Assembly (NCBI GenBank): GCA_016719465.1
Contig: JADJYY010000038.1
Span: forward strand, 62,001-126,000
Direction of reading: 5' to 3'
Length of the DNA stretch: 64,000 nucleotides
Source of the DNA: Hydrogenophilales bacterium
GTDB taxonomy: Bacteria > Pseudomonadota > Gammaproteobacteria > Burkholderiales > Thiobacillaceae
The first letter of the stretch is position 1; each line of letters opens with the position of its first letter. Positions 7,464 through 15,841 of the stretch are shown one piece after another. The translations under genes and the position numbers were made by a program. The notes under the pieces are model-generated. The model was not told the origin of the DNA, ran no database searches, and saw only the letters and a list, made by a program, of their open reading frames with translations.

Positions 7464-9515
7464 TTATGCCCGCAGGTAATCCAATCCGCGCGGCAACCAG
7501 CGATCCAGATGCCGGTCGACGATGTCGGGATGCCGGGCGATCAGGTCATCCGCCAGGCCCCTGGCGGTTTCCAGCAAGTCCAGGTCGGTTTCCAGGTCGG
7601 CGAAGCGCAGCATGGGCAGGCCGGACTGGCGCGCTCCCAGGAACTCCCCGGGTCCGCGCAGGTGCAGGTCTTCCCGGGCGATGGCGAAGCCGTCGGTGTT
7701 TTCCTTGATGATCCTCAGGCGCTGCTTGGCCGTCTCGGAGAGCGGGTCGCCGTAGAGCAGCAGGCAGGTGGACTCCCTCTGGCCCCGGCCCACCCGGCCC
7801 CGCAACTGGTGCAACTGGGCCAGGCCGTAGCGCTCCGCGTGCTCGATGACCATGAGGGCGGCATTGGGCACGTCGACGCCGACCTCGATCACCGTGGTGG
7901 CCACCAGCAGGTTGAGCCCGCCCGCCTTGAAGGCGGCCATGACCGCGGCCTTTTCCTCCGCTTTCATGCGCCCATGCACCAGGCCGATGGCCAGTTCCGG
8001 CAGGGTTGCCGTCAATTCCGCGTGGCTTTCCTCCGCCGCCTTCAGTTGGAGCTTCTCCGATTCCTCCACCAGGGGGCAGACCCAGTAGGCCTGGGCGCCG
8101 GACAGGCAGTAATCCCGCAGACGGCCGATGACCTCGTCCCGCCGCGCCAGGGACAGCACCTTGGTGGTGATGGGCGTGCGCCCCGGCGGCAGTTCGTCGA
8201 TGACGGACACATCCAGGTCCGCGTAATAGCTCATGGCCAGGGAACGGGGGATGGGGGTGGCGGACATCATGAGCAGGTGGGGGGTGCTCCCCTCTCCCGC
8301 CGGGAGAGGGGGGAGATTTCCCTTCTCGCGCAAGGCCAGGCGCTGACCCACGCCGAAGCGGTGCTGCTCGTCCACCACCGTCAGGGTGAGGTTCCTGAAT
8401 GCCACGCCGGTCTGGAACAGGGCATGGGTGCCCACGGCCACGTCCACGTCGCCGGCGGCGATATCCGCCAGGGTCTGGCGCTTGGCCTTGCCCTTCAGGG
8501 CGGCGGCCAGCCAGGCCACCTTGAAGCCCAGGGGCGTGAGCCATTCGTGGAACTTGAGGTGGAGCTGCTCCGCCAGGATCTCCGTGGGGGCCATGACGGC
8601 GGCCTGGCTGCGCGCGGCCAGGGCGGGCAGGACCGACAGGGCCGCCACCAGGGTCTTGCCGCTGCCCACATCCCCTTGCAGCAGGCGGTTCATGGGGTGG
8701 GGCCGGGCCAGGTCGCGGCGGATTTCCCCCAGTGCCCGGCGCTGGGCGGCGGTGAGGGGAAAGGGCAGGGCCGCCAGCAGGCGTTCGGACAGCCCGCCGT
8801 CATCGGCCAGGGGGGGCGCGACCAGGGCATGGCGCCGACGCGCCGCCAGCCTCAGGGAAAGCTGCTGGGCCAGCAGTTCGTCGAACTTGAGGCGTCGCCA
8901 GGCCGGGTCCAGACGGTTTTCCAGCAGGGCGAGATCGGCCCCGGGCGGCGGGTGGTGCAGGTGGTCCAGGGCGGCCCCGAAGCCGGGCATGCCCCGGGCC
9001 TCCACCATGGCCGCCGGCAGGGTGTCGCTCAGGTCGCCGTCGCGCAGGGCCGCGGCCACCGCCTTGCGGATGGCGTTCTGGGACAGGCCCGCCACCGCCG
9101 GATAGACCGGCGTGAGGGTTTCCGGCAGGGGCGTGTCGCCCCGGATCACCCGCAGTTGCGGGTGGACCATCTCCGCGCCGAAGAAGCCGGGGCGGACTTC
9201 GCCCAGCAGCCGGACGCGCGCCCCCGGCCTGAGCTGGGCGACCTGGCTGGGATAGAAATGCAGCAGGCGGAAGAACAGCCGGCGAGGGGAGTCGGCGTCC
9301 TCGCCGATCTCCGCCACCAGTTGCCGCCTGGGCCGGGGCTGGACTTCCGCGTGCAGGATCACGCCCTCGACCTGGATCTCCTGGCCCGGGCGGGCCTGGT
9401 CCAGGGGGGTAAGGCGGGTTTCGTCCTGGTAGCGCAGGGGCAGGTGCAGGACGAGATCCCGCGCGCCGGCCAGGCCGAGCCGACGGGCGATGGCTTCAGG
9501 CGGCTCGGCGGCCAT
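7464..9515 (-). CDS. recG: ATP-dependent DNA helicase RecG with in-frame repeat insertion
   Basis: RecG remodels stalled forks and Holliday junctions. The 683-residue protein has the N-terminal wedge OB domain, Walker A LLQGDVGSGKTLVAAL, the RecG-type DEQH box (VVDEQHRFGVGQRLALR), motif III MSATPIPRSLAM, and motif VI QLRGRVGRG. Between REKG and PHLLMMSATPIPR there are about ten extra residues (NLPPLPAGEGST). These are encoded by a GC-rich palindrome at 8287-8313 and are absent from typical RecG, where the segment is short. The frame stays open, so the helicase is probably functional with the insert in a surface loop. Confidence 0.95.
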   Translation of the reverse strand: MAAEPPEAIARRLGLAGARDLVLHLPLRYQDETRLTPLDQARPGQEIQVEGVILHAEVQPRPRRQLVAEIGEDADSPRRLFFRLLHFYPSQVAQLRPGARVRLLGEVRPGFFGAEMVHPQLRVIRGDTPLPETLTPVYPAVAGLSQNAIRKAVAAALRDGDLSDTLPAAMVEARGMPGFGAALDHLHHPPPGADLALLENRLDPAWRRLKFDELLAQQLSLRLAARRRHALVAPPLADDGGLSERLLAALPFPLTAAQRRALGEIRRDLARPHPMNRLLQGDVGSGKTLVAALSVLPALAARSQAAVMAPTEILAEQLHLKFHEWLTPLGFKVAWLAAALKGKAKRQTLADIAAGDVDVAVGTHALFQTGVAFRNLTLTVVDEQHRFGVGQRLALREKGNLPPLPAGEGSTPHLLMMSATPIPRSLAMSYYADLDVSVIDELPPGRTPITTKVLSLARRDEVIGRLRDYCLSGAQAYWVCPLVEESEKLQLKAAEESHAELTATLPELAIGLVHGRMKAEEKAAVMAAFKAGGLNLLVATTVIEVGVDVPNAALMVIEHAERYGLAQLHQLRGRVGRGQRESTCLLLYGDPLSETAKQRLRIIKENTDGFAIAREDLHLRGPGEFLGARQSGLPMLRFADLETDLDLLETARGLADDLIARHPDIVDRHLDRWLPRGLDYLRA
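8287..8313. repeat. Short palindromic repeat inserted in frame in recG
   Basis: CCCCTCTCCCG (8289-8299) and CGGGAGAGGGG (8301-8311) are perfect inverted arms around one base, extended by weaker pairs to 8287/8313. On the minus strand it reads as PPLPAGEG. The pattern resembles dispersed 'ctctcccg...cgggagag' repeats known from many proteobacteria; that link is from memory, not a search. Confidence 0.65.
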
Positions 9516-9524
9516 GGGACGGCG

Positions 9525-11657
9525 CTATCGGGCCCGGTCGCGGATTGGCGCCGGTCGGCCCGATGCGACCGCCCGCTGCAGGACGGCCAGGCCGTCCAGG
9601 ATGCGCTCCTTGAGCGCCAGCAGATGGTGGATGCCGGCCCTGGCCAGTTCCGTCTGTCCGGCCGCGCACAGCCGCGCGATCTCGGGGCCGAGCTCGTGGA
9701 CGGCGATGTGGACCGGCTCCAGGGCGGCGAATTCCTCCAGTTCGCCATAGCGTGCTCGACCCTGGCCGTAGTACCAGTGGCCGAAGCGGCACTGGTGGTG
9801 GTCGATCAGTTCGTGCTCGCCAAGGCGCAGGGGGGCGCCTTCCACATACTCGACCAGCTGCCGGACCCATCTGACATGGTCGTAGCGGGCCACCAGCAGG
9901 GGAAAGTCCACCATCTCCCAGCCGGTGTCGGCCCACAGCGCCCACTGGGGATCGGGACGGTATCCGGCCACCCAGGCCGGGATGTCCGCCGCCGGCATGG
10001 GGCGGGCGATGCCGTAGCCCTGGGCGATGTCGCAGCCCAGGCGCATGAGCAACACCCCCTGCTCGGCCGATTCCACCCCTTCCGCCACCACGGTGCGCCG
10101 GAAAGCCGTGGCCAGGCCGATGACGCCGTCGATCAGGATGAGGTCGTCGGCGTCTTCCAGCACATCGCGCACGAAGCTGCGGTCGATCTTCAGCACGTCC
10201 GCCGGAATGTCGCGCAGGTAGGTCAGGGAGGCGTAGCCGGTGCCGAAATCGTCCAGGGCGAAGCCGACCCCCATGCGCTGGCAGGTGTTGATGATCTCGC
10301 GCACGTGGGCGATGTTGTCCAGGGCGGCGGATTCGAGAATCTCCAGTTCCAGGCTGCCATCGGGCAGGTCCGGATATTCGGCCAGGCAGCCATGCAGGCA
10401 GTCGACGAAATCGGCATGCTGCAACTGGCGGGCGGCGACGTTGACGCTGACCGGCAAGTCCAGCCCCGCCGCCCGCCATTCGGCCATCTGGGCCAGGGCG
10501 GCGCGGATCACCCATTCGCCGATGTCGATGATCAGATCGTCATGCTCGACCAGCGGCAGGAATTCCGCCGGCGGTATCAGGCCCCGTTCCGGATGGCGCC
10601 AGCGCAGCAGCGCCTCGGCGGCGATCACCTTGCCCACGCGCAGGTTCACCTTGGGCTGGTAATGCAGCTCCAGTTCCCGCCGGGCCAGGGCCTCGCCCAG
10701 GCGATCGCGCATCTGGCGCCGGGTGAAGGCCAACTGGTCCTGTTCGGCGTCGAACAGGTGGTAGCGGTTGCGGCCCCCCTGCTTGGCCTGGTACATGGCC
10801 TGGTCCGCGTGCCGCAGCAGGGTTTCCGGATCGGCGTTGTCGAAGGGATAGACCGTGATGCCCAGGCTGGCGGTCAACCTGTGTTGGCGCCCCTCGATAT
10901 CGCAGGGCACCGCGCACAGGGTCAGGATCCGGTTGGCGACCGTTTCCAGTTCGTCCATGTTGGGCAGGCCGCCGACGATCACGGCGAACTCGTCACCGCC
11001 CAGGCGGGCCACGGTATCGCCCGCGCGCACCACCTGGCGCAGGCGCTGGGCCACCATCAGCAGCAGACTGTTGCCCACGGCATGGCCGAAGTTGTCGTTC
11101 AGGTGCTTGAACCCGTCCAGGTCCATGAAGATCAGCGCCAGCAGTTGATTGTTGCGCTTGGCGTGCTCGCTGGCCTGGCGCAGCCGTTCCGTGAGCAGGG
11201 TGCGGTTGGGAAGCTCGGTGAGGGTGTCGAAATGGGCCAGCCGCTTCAGTTGTTCATGGGCGGCGTGGAGTTTCTGGATGTCGCTGAACACGCCCACATG
11301 GCGGATCACCCGGCCGGCATCGTCCCGGATGGCGGCGATGCTGAGATGTTCGAGGTAGACCTCGCCGTCCTTGCGCCGGTCCCAGATGTCGCCCCGCCAA
11401 TGGCCGGTTTCCTCGAGGGCGCGCCACATGGTCCGGTAGAACGCGGTGCCGTGGCGTCCGGATTTGAGCGCCGCGGGCCCGCGGCCGATGATTTCTTCCG
11501 GGCGGTAGCCGGTGACTTCAGTGAAGGCCCGGTTGACCGCGATGATGCGGTTGTCGGCATCGGTGACCATGACGCCGTCATGGATCGCATCGAGGATGTA
11601 GCCGGCGACTCTGGGATCGCTCAGCACTTGCAACGCTTCATTCCTGGTTTGGTGCAT
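9525..11657 (-). CDS. PAS-GGDEF-EAL-CZB cyclic-di-GMP signalling protein
   Basis: A soluble 710-residue protein. Order: PAS domain (about 15-130), GGDEF domain with intact ARLGGDEFAV, EAL domain with AAEALLRWRHP, DDFGTGYASL and the KIDRSFV loop, then a C-terminal chemoreceptor zinc-binding (CZB) domain. CZB is indicated by the HHQCRFGHWYYGQG motif (HxxCxxGxWY) plus a later conserved His (VHELGPEIAR). Both cyclase and phosphodiesterase motifs look intact. CZB in cyclases is known to sense zinc; whether this copy does is inference. It starts 71 nt from ridA and ends 9 nt before recG, without an obvious functional link. Confidence 0.9.
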   Translation of the reverse strand: MHQTRNEALQVLSDPRVAGYILDAIHDGVMVTDADNRIIAVNRAFTEVTGYRPEEIIGRGPAALKSGRHGTAFYRTMWRALEETGHWRGDIWDRRKDGEVYLEHLSIAAIRDDAGRVIRHVGVFSDIQKLHAAHEQLKRLAHFDTLTELPNRTLLTERLRQASEHAKRNNQLLALIFMDLDGFKHLNDNFGHAVGNSLLLMVAQRLRQVVRAGDTVARLGGDEFAVIVGGLPNMDELETVANRILTLCAVPCDIEGRQHRLTASLGITVYPFDNADPETLLRHADQAMYQAKQGGRNRYHLFDAEQDQLAFTRRQMRDRLGEALARRELELHYQPKVNLRVGKVIAAEALLRWRHPERGLIPPAEFLPLVEHDDLIIDIGEWVIRAALAQMAEWRAAGLDLPVSVNVAARQLQHADFVDCLHGCLAEYPDLPDGSLELEILESAALDNIAHVREIINTCQRMGVGFALDDFGTGYASLTYLRDIPADVLKIDRSFVRDVLEDADDLILIDGVIGLATAFRRTVVAEGVESAEQGVLLMRLGCDIAQGYGIARPMPAADIPAWVAGYRPDPQWALWADTGWEMVDFPLLVARYDHVRWVRQLVEYVEGAPLRLGEHELIDHHQCRFGHWYYGQGRARYGELEEFAALEPVHIAVHELGPEIARLCAAGQTELARAGIHHLLALKERILDGLAVLQRAVASGRPAPIRDRAR

Positions 11658-11727
11658 GCCTCATTCTCGGATTCTCATTCCTGGGGGGCGGTCGGCCGCC
11701 GGGCCGCCGGGCAAGACGCTGGTCGGC

Positions 11728-12108
11728 TCAGGGCAGGACCAGCACCCCGTCCGCCTCCACCAGGGCGCCCCGAGGCAGCGCGGCGACGCCCACGGCGGCC
11801 CGGGCCGGATAGGGCGGGCTGAAATACTGGGCCATGATCTCGTTGACCTTGGCGAAGTCACCCAGGTCGGTGAGGTACACATTGAGCTTGACCATGTCGG
11901 CCAGTCCGCCGCCGGCCGCCTCGGCCACCACCCTCAGGTTGCCGAACACCTGGTGGATCTGCGCCTCGATGCCCGCCACCAGTTGCATGTCGGCGGGATT
12001 CAGGCCGATCTGGCCGGACAGGTAGACGGTGTCGCCGACCCTGACGGCCTGGGAATAGGTGCCGATGGCCTGGGGCGCGCCGGACGTGGCGATGATGGTT
12101 TTGTTCAT
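11728..12108 (-). CDS. ridA: RidA/YjgF/YER057c family enamine/imine deaminase
   Basis: Hydrolyses reactive 2-aminoacrylate and related enamines made by PLP enzymes, in the cytoplasm. The 126-residue length and signature are standard: TSGAPQAIGTYSQAV at the start, VYLSGQIGLNP, a VVKLNVYLTD-like helix (MVKLNVYLTD) and PARAAVGVAALPRGALVE with the substrate-binding Arg. It is transcribed leftward on its own. Confidence 0.95.
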   Translation of the reverse strand: MNKTIIATSGAPQAIGTYSQAVRVGDTVYLSGQIGLNPADMQLVAGIEAQIHQVFGNLRVVAEAAGGGLADMVKLNVYLTDLGDFAKVNEIMAQYFSPPYPARAAVGVAALPRGALVEADGVLVLP

Positions 12109-12262
12109 GGGGACTCCGGAGTCGTTCGGGGGGGAATAATCGCGCGCCGTAGCCTACAACAATTGCCCCGATTCGTGCCCGTCGCATACGCGCCATCCGC
12201 CGCCCGGTTTACAATGCGCCCCCAATCCGGCGGCATGCGTTCAAGCCGCCGCCGACACCCCG

Positions 12263-12350
12263 GGAAGCGTGGCCGAGCGGTTTAAGGCACCGGTCTTGAA
12301 AACCGGCGATGGGCAACCATCCGTGAGTTCGAATCTCACCGCTTCCGCCA
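12263..12350 (+). tRNA. tRNA-Ser (anticodon UGA)
   Basis: Acceptor GGAAGCG pairs with CGCTTCC before discriminator G and encoded CCA. The D arm GGCCGAGCGGTTTAAGGC and anticodon loop CTTGAAA (anticodon TGA, flanked by CCGGT/ACCGG) are clear. A long variable arm (GATGGGCAACCATC) and TTCGAAT T-loop complete a class II tRNA, as expected for serine. Confidence 0.98.
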
Positions 12351-12379
12351 ATTAGAACAGCTGAACCCTGGGCCGATTG

Positions 12380-12715
12380 TTAAGCCCTTGTTGCCTCCCG
12401 GATGGCCTCCGCCGCCCATTGGTTCAGGCTCATTCCGTGCGCCGCCGCCGCGATGGCCGCCGCCTGATGGGTCTCCGGGCCGATCCGGAGCACGAACTTC
12501 CCGGAAAAAGTCTTGCGCGGGTCCACGCCATCCTCGGCGCAGGCTTCCAGGAATACCTTGAGGGAGATTTCCCCCTCGCGTTGCAATCCCTCCACGTCCC
12601 TGGCGTAGAAATCCGCGCCGCCGTTCAGGCCCAGGAACTCGCCCCGAAACATCTGGATTTCCGGGTCGTAGTTGATGACGGCCTGATAGCCGTTGATGGT
12701 CATGACATTGTTCAT
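12380..12715 (-). CDS. hicB: HicB-family antitoxin
   Basis: The start at 12715 overlaps the stop of the hicA remnant (ATGA) and has GGAG about 8 nt upstream; an upstream in-frame ATG is less likely. The 111-residue product has the HicB N-terminal fold (TINGYQAVINYDPEIQMFRGEFLGL) and a C-terminal Arc/MetJ-type helix region with ETHQAAAIAAAAHGMSLNQWAAEAI. HicB normally neutralises HicA. Here the toxin is disrupted, so this is an orphan antitoxin and could act only as a regulator. Confidence 0.88.
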   Translation of the reverse strand: MNNVMTINGYQAVINYDPEIQMFRGEFLGLNGGADFYARDVEGLQREGEISLKVFLEACAEDGVDPRKTFSGKFVLRIGPETHQAAAIAAAAHGMSLNQWAAEAIREATRA

Positions 12716-12968
12716 GGCTTCACTCCGTTCTCTTCCAGCCACTTGCGGATGGATTCCACCGCCCCCTTGTCCGTGGTCGGCTCGGGGTGCGGGCGATGGA
12801 ACACCCGCCTGTCGTTGAACAATCGCACCAGCACGCGCGACCCTTCCCGTTCCGCTACCTGACCGCCCAGTTCGATGAAAAGAGCCCCCCAGGGGGGGAA
12901 GGGGGAAACCGGGCCGACACGAGGCGGCCGAGGATCAACTCCAGGGTTTTCGCGTGCTTGCGCTTCAT
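12712..12968 (-). pseudogene. hicA: hicA toxin gene, frame broken by a G/C-rich tract
   Basis: The start (MKRKHAKTLELILGRLVSA) and the end (LFIELGGQVAEREGSR, RVFHRPHP, DKGAVESIRKWLEENGVKP) match HicA-like toxins of this operon type but lie in different frames. The total of 257 nt is not divisible by three. Between them, where relatives have a W-R-D-x-E segment, lies a low-complexity run of G and C containing GCCCCCCAGGGGGGG on the plus strand (about 12883-12906). The original frame stops soon after. This is a true lesion unless the G/C homopolymer is miscalled, but even the repaired frame would lack the W-R-D segment. Confidence 0.8.
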
Positions 12969-13032
12969 GAATAAACAGTATCAGAAATTAGTATCATGTC
13001 AATGTGAAGCTTCGTGCTGATCGCGCACCATG

Positions 13033-13061
13033 AAAAAACGCGGGTCATGCCCGCGTTTTTT
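13033..13061 (-). terminator. Rho-independent terminator after the cytochrome c gene
   Basis: AAAAAACGCGGG (13033-13044) pairs with CCCGCGTTTTTT (13050-13061) around a TCATG loop. A/T runs on both sides make it potentially bidirectional. It sits 19 nt beyond the cytochrome stop. Confidence 0.9.
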
Positions 13062-13079
13062 CGCCGTTCGGTCCGTGGC

Positions 13080-13383
13080 TCAGTGGGTCAGGATCCACTT
13101 GGCCAGGGCGGCCGAGTCAGCCTGAGCCTTGGGTTGGGGCGGCATCGGGATCTTGCCGTATTTGCCTTTGCTGCCCCTTGACGATGGTGTCGGCCAGCAT
13201 CTTCTCGGCGTCCTTCTGGCCCTTGTTCTTCGCGGCCACATCCTTCCAGGAGGGTCCCATCATTTTCTTGTCCGGGGCATGGCAGGTATTGCACTTGTTC
13301 TTGGTGGCGAGTTCCGCGCTGGCGAGGGCGGCGCCGGAAATGGCCAGGGAGGCGGAGAGGGCGAGGGTGATCAGGGCTTTCAT
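13080..13383 (-). CDS. Class I c-type cytochrome (c551-like), single-base frameshift
   Basis: A signal peptide (MKALITLALSASLAISGAALASA) is followed by the heme-binding CNTCH and DKKMMGPSWKDVA, as in periplasmic cytochrome c551-type electron carriers. The uncorrected frame loses homology after ADTIVKG and stops at 13117. Removing one base from the C4 run at 13174-13177 restores KGSKGKYGKIPMPPQPKA..., with the axial methionine in IPMPP, and a family-like end LAKWILTH at 13080. The coordinates cover the restored gene. This looks like a homopolymer sequencing error or a very recent mutation. Confidence 0.82.
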
Positions 13384-13467
13384 GGTCTTCCTTCCGTTGT
13401 GGGGGTTGAACGAATCGTATGTTAGCAGGCGCTGATCCGATAATGACCAAGGTCAATCGGGCGCCGC

Positions 13468-14280
13468 CTACCACTGCACCACGTGCACGTTGGACAGGCT
13501 GCGGCCGAGGAAACGCTCGCCGATGGTCTGGAAGCGCAGGGGTACGTCGGTGACCCAGAAGTGGTATTCCGGCGGCAATCGGTCCGGGTTGCTCAGGTTG
13601 AGCTTCTGCAGCAGGGCGGCGGTTTGCTCGGCCATGGCATCGGCGGAATCCACCAGCGCCACGCCGGGACCCGCGACCTCCTGCAGCAGGGGTTTCAACA
13701 GGGGGTAGTGGGTGCAGCCCAGCACCAGGCTGTCCACCTGCTCGGCCAGCACGGGTTTCAGGTATTCCTGGGCGGTGAGACGGGTGACGGCATGGTCCAG
13801 CCAGCCTTCCTCCACCAGGGGCACGAACAGCGGGCAGGCCTGGGACGTGAGCCGGGCCTCCGGTTCGATGGCGTGGATGGCCCGGGCGTAGGCGTTGCTG
13901 TTGATGGTGGTGGGCGTGCCGATGACGCCGATGCGGCGGGTCTTGCTGGCGGCCAGGGCGGACAGGGCGCCGGCCTCGATGACGTCCAGCACCGGGGTGG
14001 GGGACAAGTCGCGCACCAGTTGGGCGGCCACGGCGGCCATGGTATTGCAGGCGATGATCAGCAGTTTCACCCGCTTTTCCAGCAGGAACTCGGCGATCTG
14101 GGTGGTGTAATGGGAGATGGTCTGCACCGACTTGATGCCGTAGGGCACCCGGGCGGTGTCGCCGAAGTAATGGATGGATTCGAAGGGCAGCCGCTCCATG
14201 AGGGCGCGCACCACGGTCAGGCCGCCGACGCCGGAATCGAAAACGCCGATGGGGCCGCGGGGATTGAGATGCTCGCTCAT
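13468..14280 (-). CDS. murI: Glutamate racemase
   Basis: Supplies D-glutamate for peptidoglycan. Two catalytic cysteines are visible in IIACNTMAA and LVLGCTHYPLL; the N-terminal PIGVFDSGVGGLTV is diagnostic. The start at 14280 (MSEHLNPRGP) overlaps the queG stop by ATGA and is preferred over an ATG 39 nt upstream. The 270-residue length is normal. Confidence 0.95.
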   Translation of the reverse strand: MSEHLNPRGPIGVFDSGVGGLTVVRALMERLPFESIHYFGDTARVPYGIKSVQTISHYTTQIAEFLLEKRVKLLIIACNTMAAVAAQLVRDLSPTPVLDVIEAGALSALAASKTRRIGVIGTPTTINSNAYARAIHAIEPEARLTSQACPLFVPLVEEGWLDHAVTRLTAQEYLKPVLAEQVDSLVLGCTHYPLLKPLLQEVAGPGVALVDSADAMAEQTAALLQKLNLSNPDRLPPEYHFWVTDVPLRFQTIGERFLGRSLSNVHVVQW

Positions 14281-15353
14281 GGTGGGGGAGGGCCGTTGGC
14301 CTGCCGGGAAAGCGCCCATTGTAAATGCTCCCGCACCAGGGCCGAGGGGTGATCGGATCTGGCCCGCAAGGCGGCGATGATTGCGCGGGAAGGCGGGGCG
14401 TTGCCCATGGCCACGGCCAGATTGCGCAGCCAGCGTTCATGGCCGATGCGGCGGATGGGGGAGCCTTCCAGCCGCGTCAGGAATTCCTGTTCGCTCCAGG
14501 CGAACAGGGCCGTCAGCTCCGCCCGGTCCAGACCGTGCCTGGGCTGGAAATCGGCCAGGCCGCCGAGCTGGGCGAAGCGGTTCCAGGGGCAGGCCAGTTG
14601 ACAGTCGTCGCAACCGTAGATGCGGTTGCCCATGAGCGGGCGCAGGTCCGGGGGGATGCCGCCGGCGTGCTCGATGGTGAGGTAGGAGATGCAGCGTCTG
14701 GCGTCCAGCAGGTGGGGCGCCAGGATAGCCCGGGTCGGGCAGATGTCCAGGCAGGCCTGGCAGCTGCCGCAATGTTCCGCGACGGGCGGGTCGGGGGCGA
14801 AGGGCAGGTCGGTGTACAACTCCCCGAGGAAGAACCAGGAACCCTCGCGGGTCAGGGTCAGGGTGTGCTTGCCTTCCCAGCCCAGCCCGGCCCGGCGGGC
14901 CAATTCCACTTCCATGACCGGCGCGCTGTCGGCGAACGGCCGGTAGGCGCAAGGCCCCACCGCCGCCGCGATGCGCGCTCCCAGGCTGCCCAGGCGGTTG
15001 CGCATCAGCTTGTGGTAGTCCCGCCCGAGGGCGTAGCGGGAGATGTAGGCCCGTTCGGGATCGGCCAGGTTGGCCTGGGGGTCGGCGGCCCGGGGCAGGT
15101 AATCCAGGCGGGCGGAAATGACGCTGGCCGTGCCGGGCACCAGTTGCTCCGGCCGGGCGCGGCTGGATCCGTGTCGCGCCATATAATCCATGTCGCCGTG
15201 ATAACCCGACGCCAGCCAGTCCATGAGTCGCTGTTCCGCGCCACCCGGATCGACGGGGGCGAAGCCCACCGCCGAGAAGCCAAGCTCCCGCCCCCATTCC
15301 CGGATGGCGGGCTTCAGGGCTTCCAGCGCGGCGGGGTCGCGATGCGGGGACAT
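14277..15353 (-). CDS. queG: Epoxyqueuosine reductase
   Basis: A cobalamin- and Fe-S-dependent enzyme performing the last step of queuosine tRNA modification. The 358-residue protein contains the N-terminal FSAVGFAPVD segment, the dinuclear iron-sulfur region HCGSCQACLDICPTRAI and the second cluster YGCDDCQLACPWNRFA, all typical of QueG. A HEAT-like C-terminus follows. It is cotranscribed with murI and divergent from tsaE 14 nt away. Confidence 0.95.
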   Translation of the reverse strand: MSPHRDPAALEALKPAIREWGRELGFSAVGFAPVDPGGAEQRLMDWLASGYHGDMDYMARHGSSRARPEQLVPGTASVISARLDYLPRAADPQANLADPERAYISRYALGRDYHKLMRNRLGSLGARIAAAVGPCAYRPFADSAPVMEVELARRAGLGWEGKHTLTLTREGSWFFLGELYTDLPFAPDPPVAEHCGSCQACLDICPTRAILAPHLLDARRCISYLTIEHAGGIPPDLRPLMGNRIYGCDDCQLACPWNRFAQLGGLADFQPRHGLDRAELTALFAWSEQEFLTRLEGSPIRRIGHERWLRNLAVAMGNAPPSRAIIAALRARSDHPSALVREHLQWALSRQANGPPPP

Positions 15354-15367
15354 GGCGGGATGATAGC

Positions 15368-15841
15368 GTGAGCGAAATCCTCTTCCTCGATCTGCCGGAC
15401 GAGGCCGCCACCCTGGCCCTGGGCGCGTGCCTGGGCCGGGCGCTGGCGCCCGGCCTGACGATCTGGCTGCGCGGCGACCTGGGCGCGGGGAAAACCACCC
15501 TGACCCGGGGCCTGTTGCGGGAACTGGGTTTTTCCGGCCGGGTCAAGAGTCCGACCTATACTTTGGTTGAACTTTATAGTTTTACGAGGTTTAATCTCTA
15601 TCACTTTGATTTGTATCGCTTTGCCGATCCGGATGAATGGGAAGACGCGGGCTTCCGCGAATACTTCAATCCGGCCAGCGTGTGCCTGGTGGAATGGCCG
15701 GACAAGGCTGGCGGCTTGTTGCCCGCGCCGGATATGGTGGTGGGGCTGGATTTTCGGGATGACGGACGCGGTGTCCGCATCGCGGGATTGACGGAGGCGG
15801 GCTGGGCATGCATCGCGCGGTTGAAATCTTCCTTGGCCTGA
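15368..15841 (+). CDS. tsaE: tRNA t6A biosynthesis ATPase TsaE
   Basis: An essential small P-loop ATPase that works with TsaB and TsaD to make t6A37. The Walker A LRGDLGAGKTTLTRG and the switch-like VKSPTYTLVE and LYHFDLYRF are characteristic. The start is GTG at 15368; 157 residues is the normal length. The 3' end overlaps amiC by 34 nt, so the two are cotranscribed, an arrangement common in proteobacteria. Confidence 0.95.
   Translation: MSEILFLDLPDEAATLALGACLGRALAPGLTIWLRGDLGAGKTTLTRGLLRELGFSGRVKSPTYTLVELYSFTRFNLYHFDLYRFADPDEWEDAGFREYFNPASVCLVEWPDKAGGLLPAPDMVVGLDFRDDGRGVRIAGLTEAGWACIARLKSSLA

Noticed and set aside
7509..11822. A 1437-codon open frame on the plus strand opposite recG and the GGDEF-EAL gene
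   Set aside because: It is low-complexity (Gln/Gly/His-rich) antisense of well-supported genes with conserved motifs; high GC explains the lack of stops.
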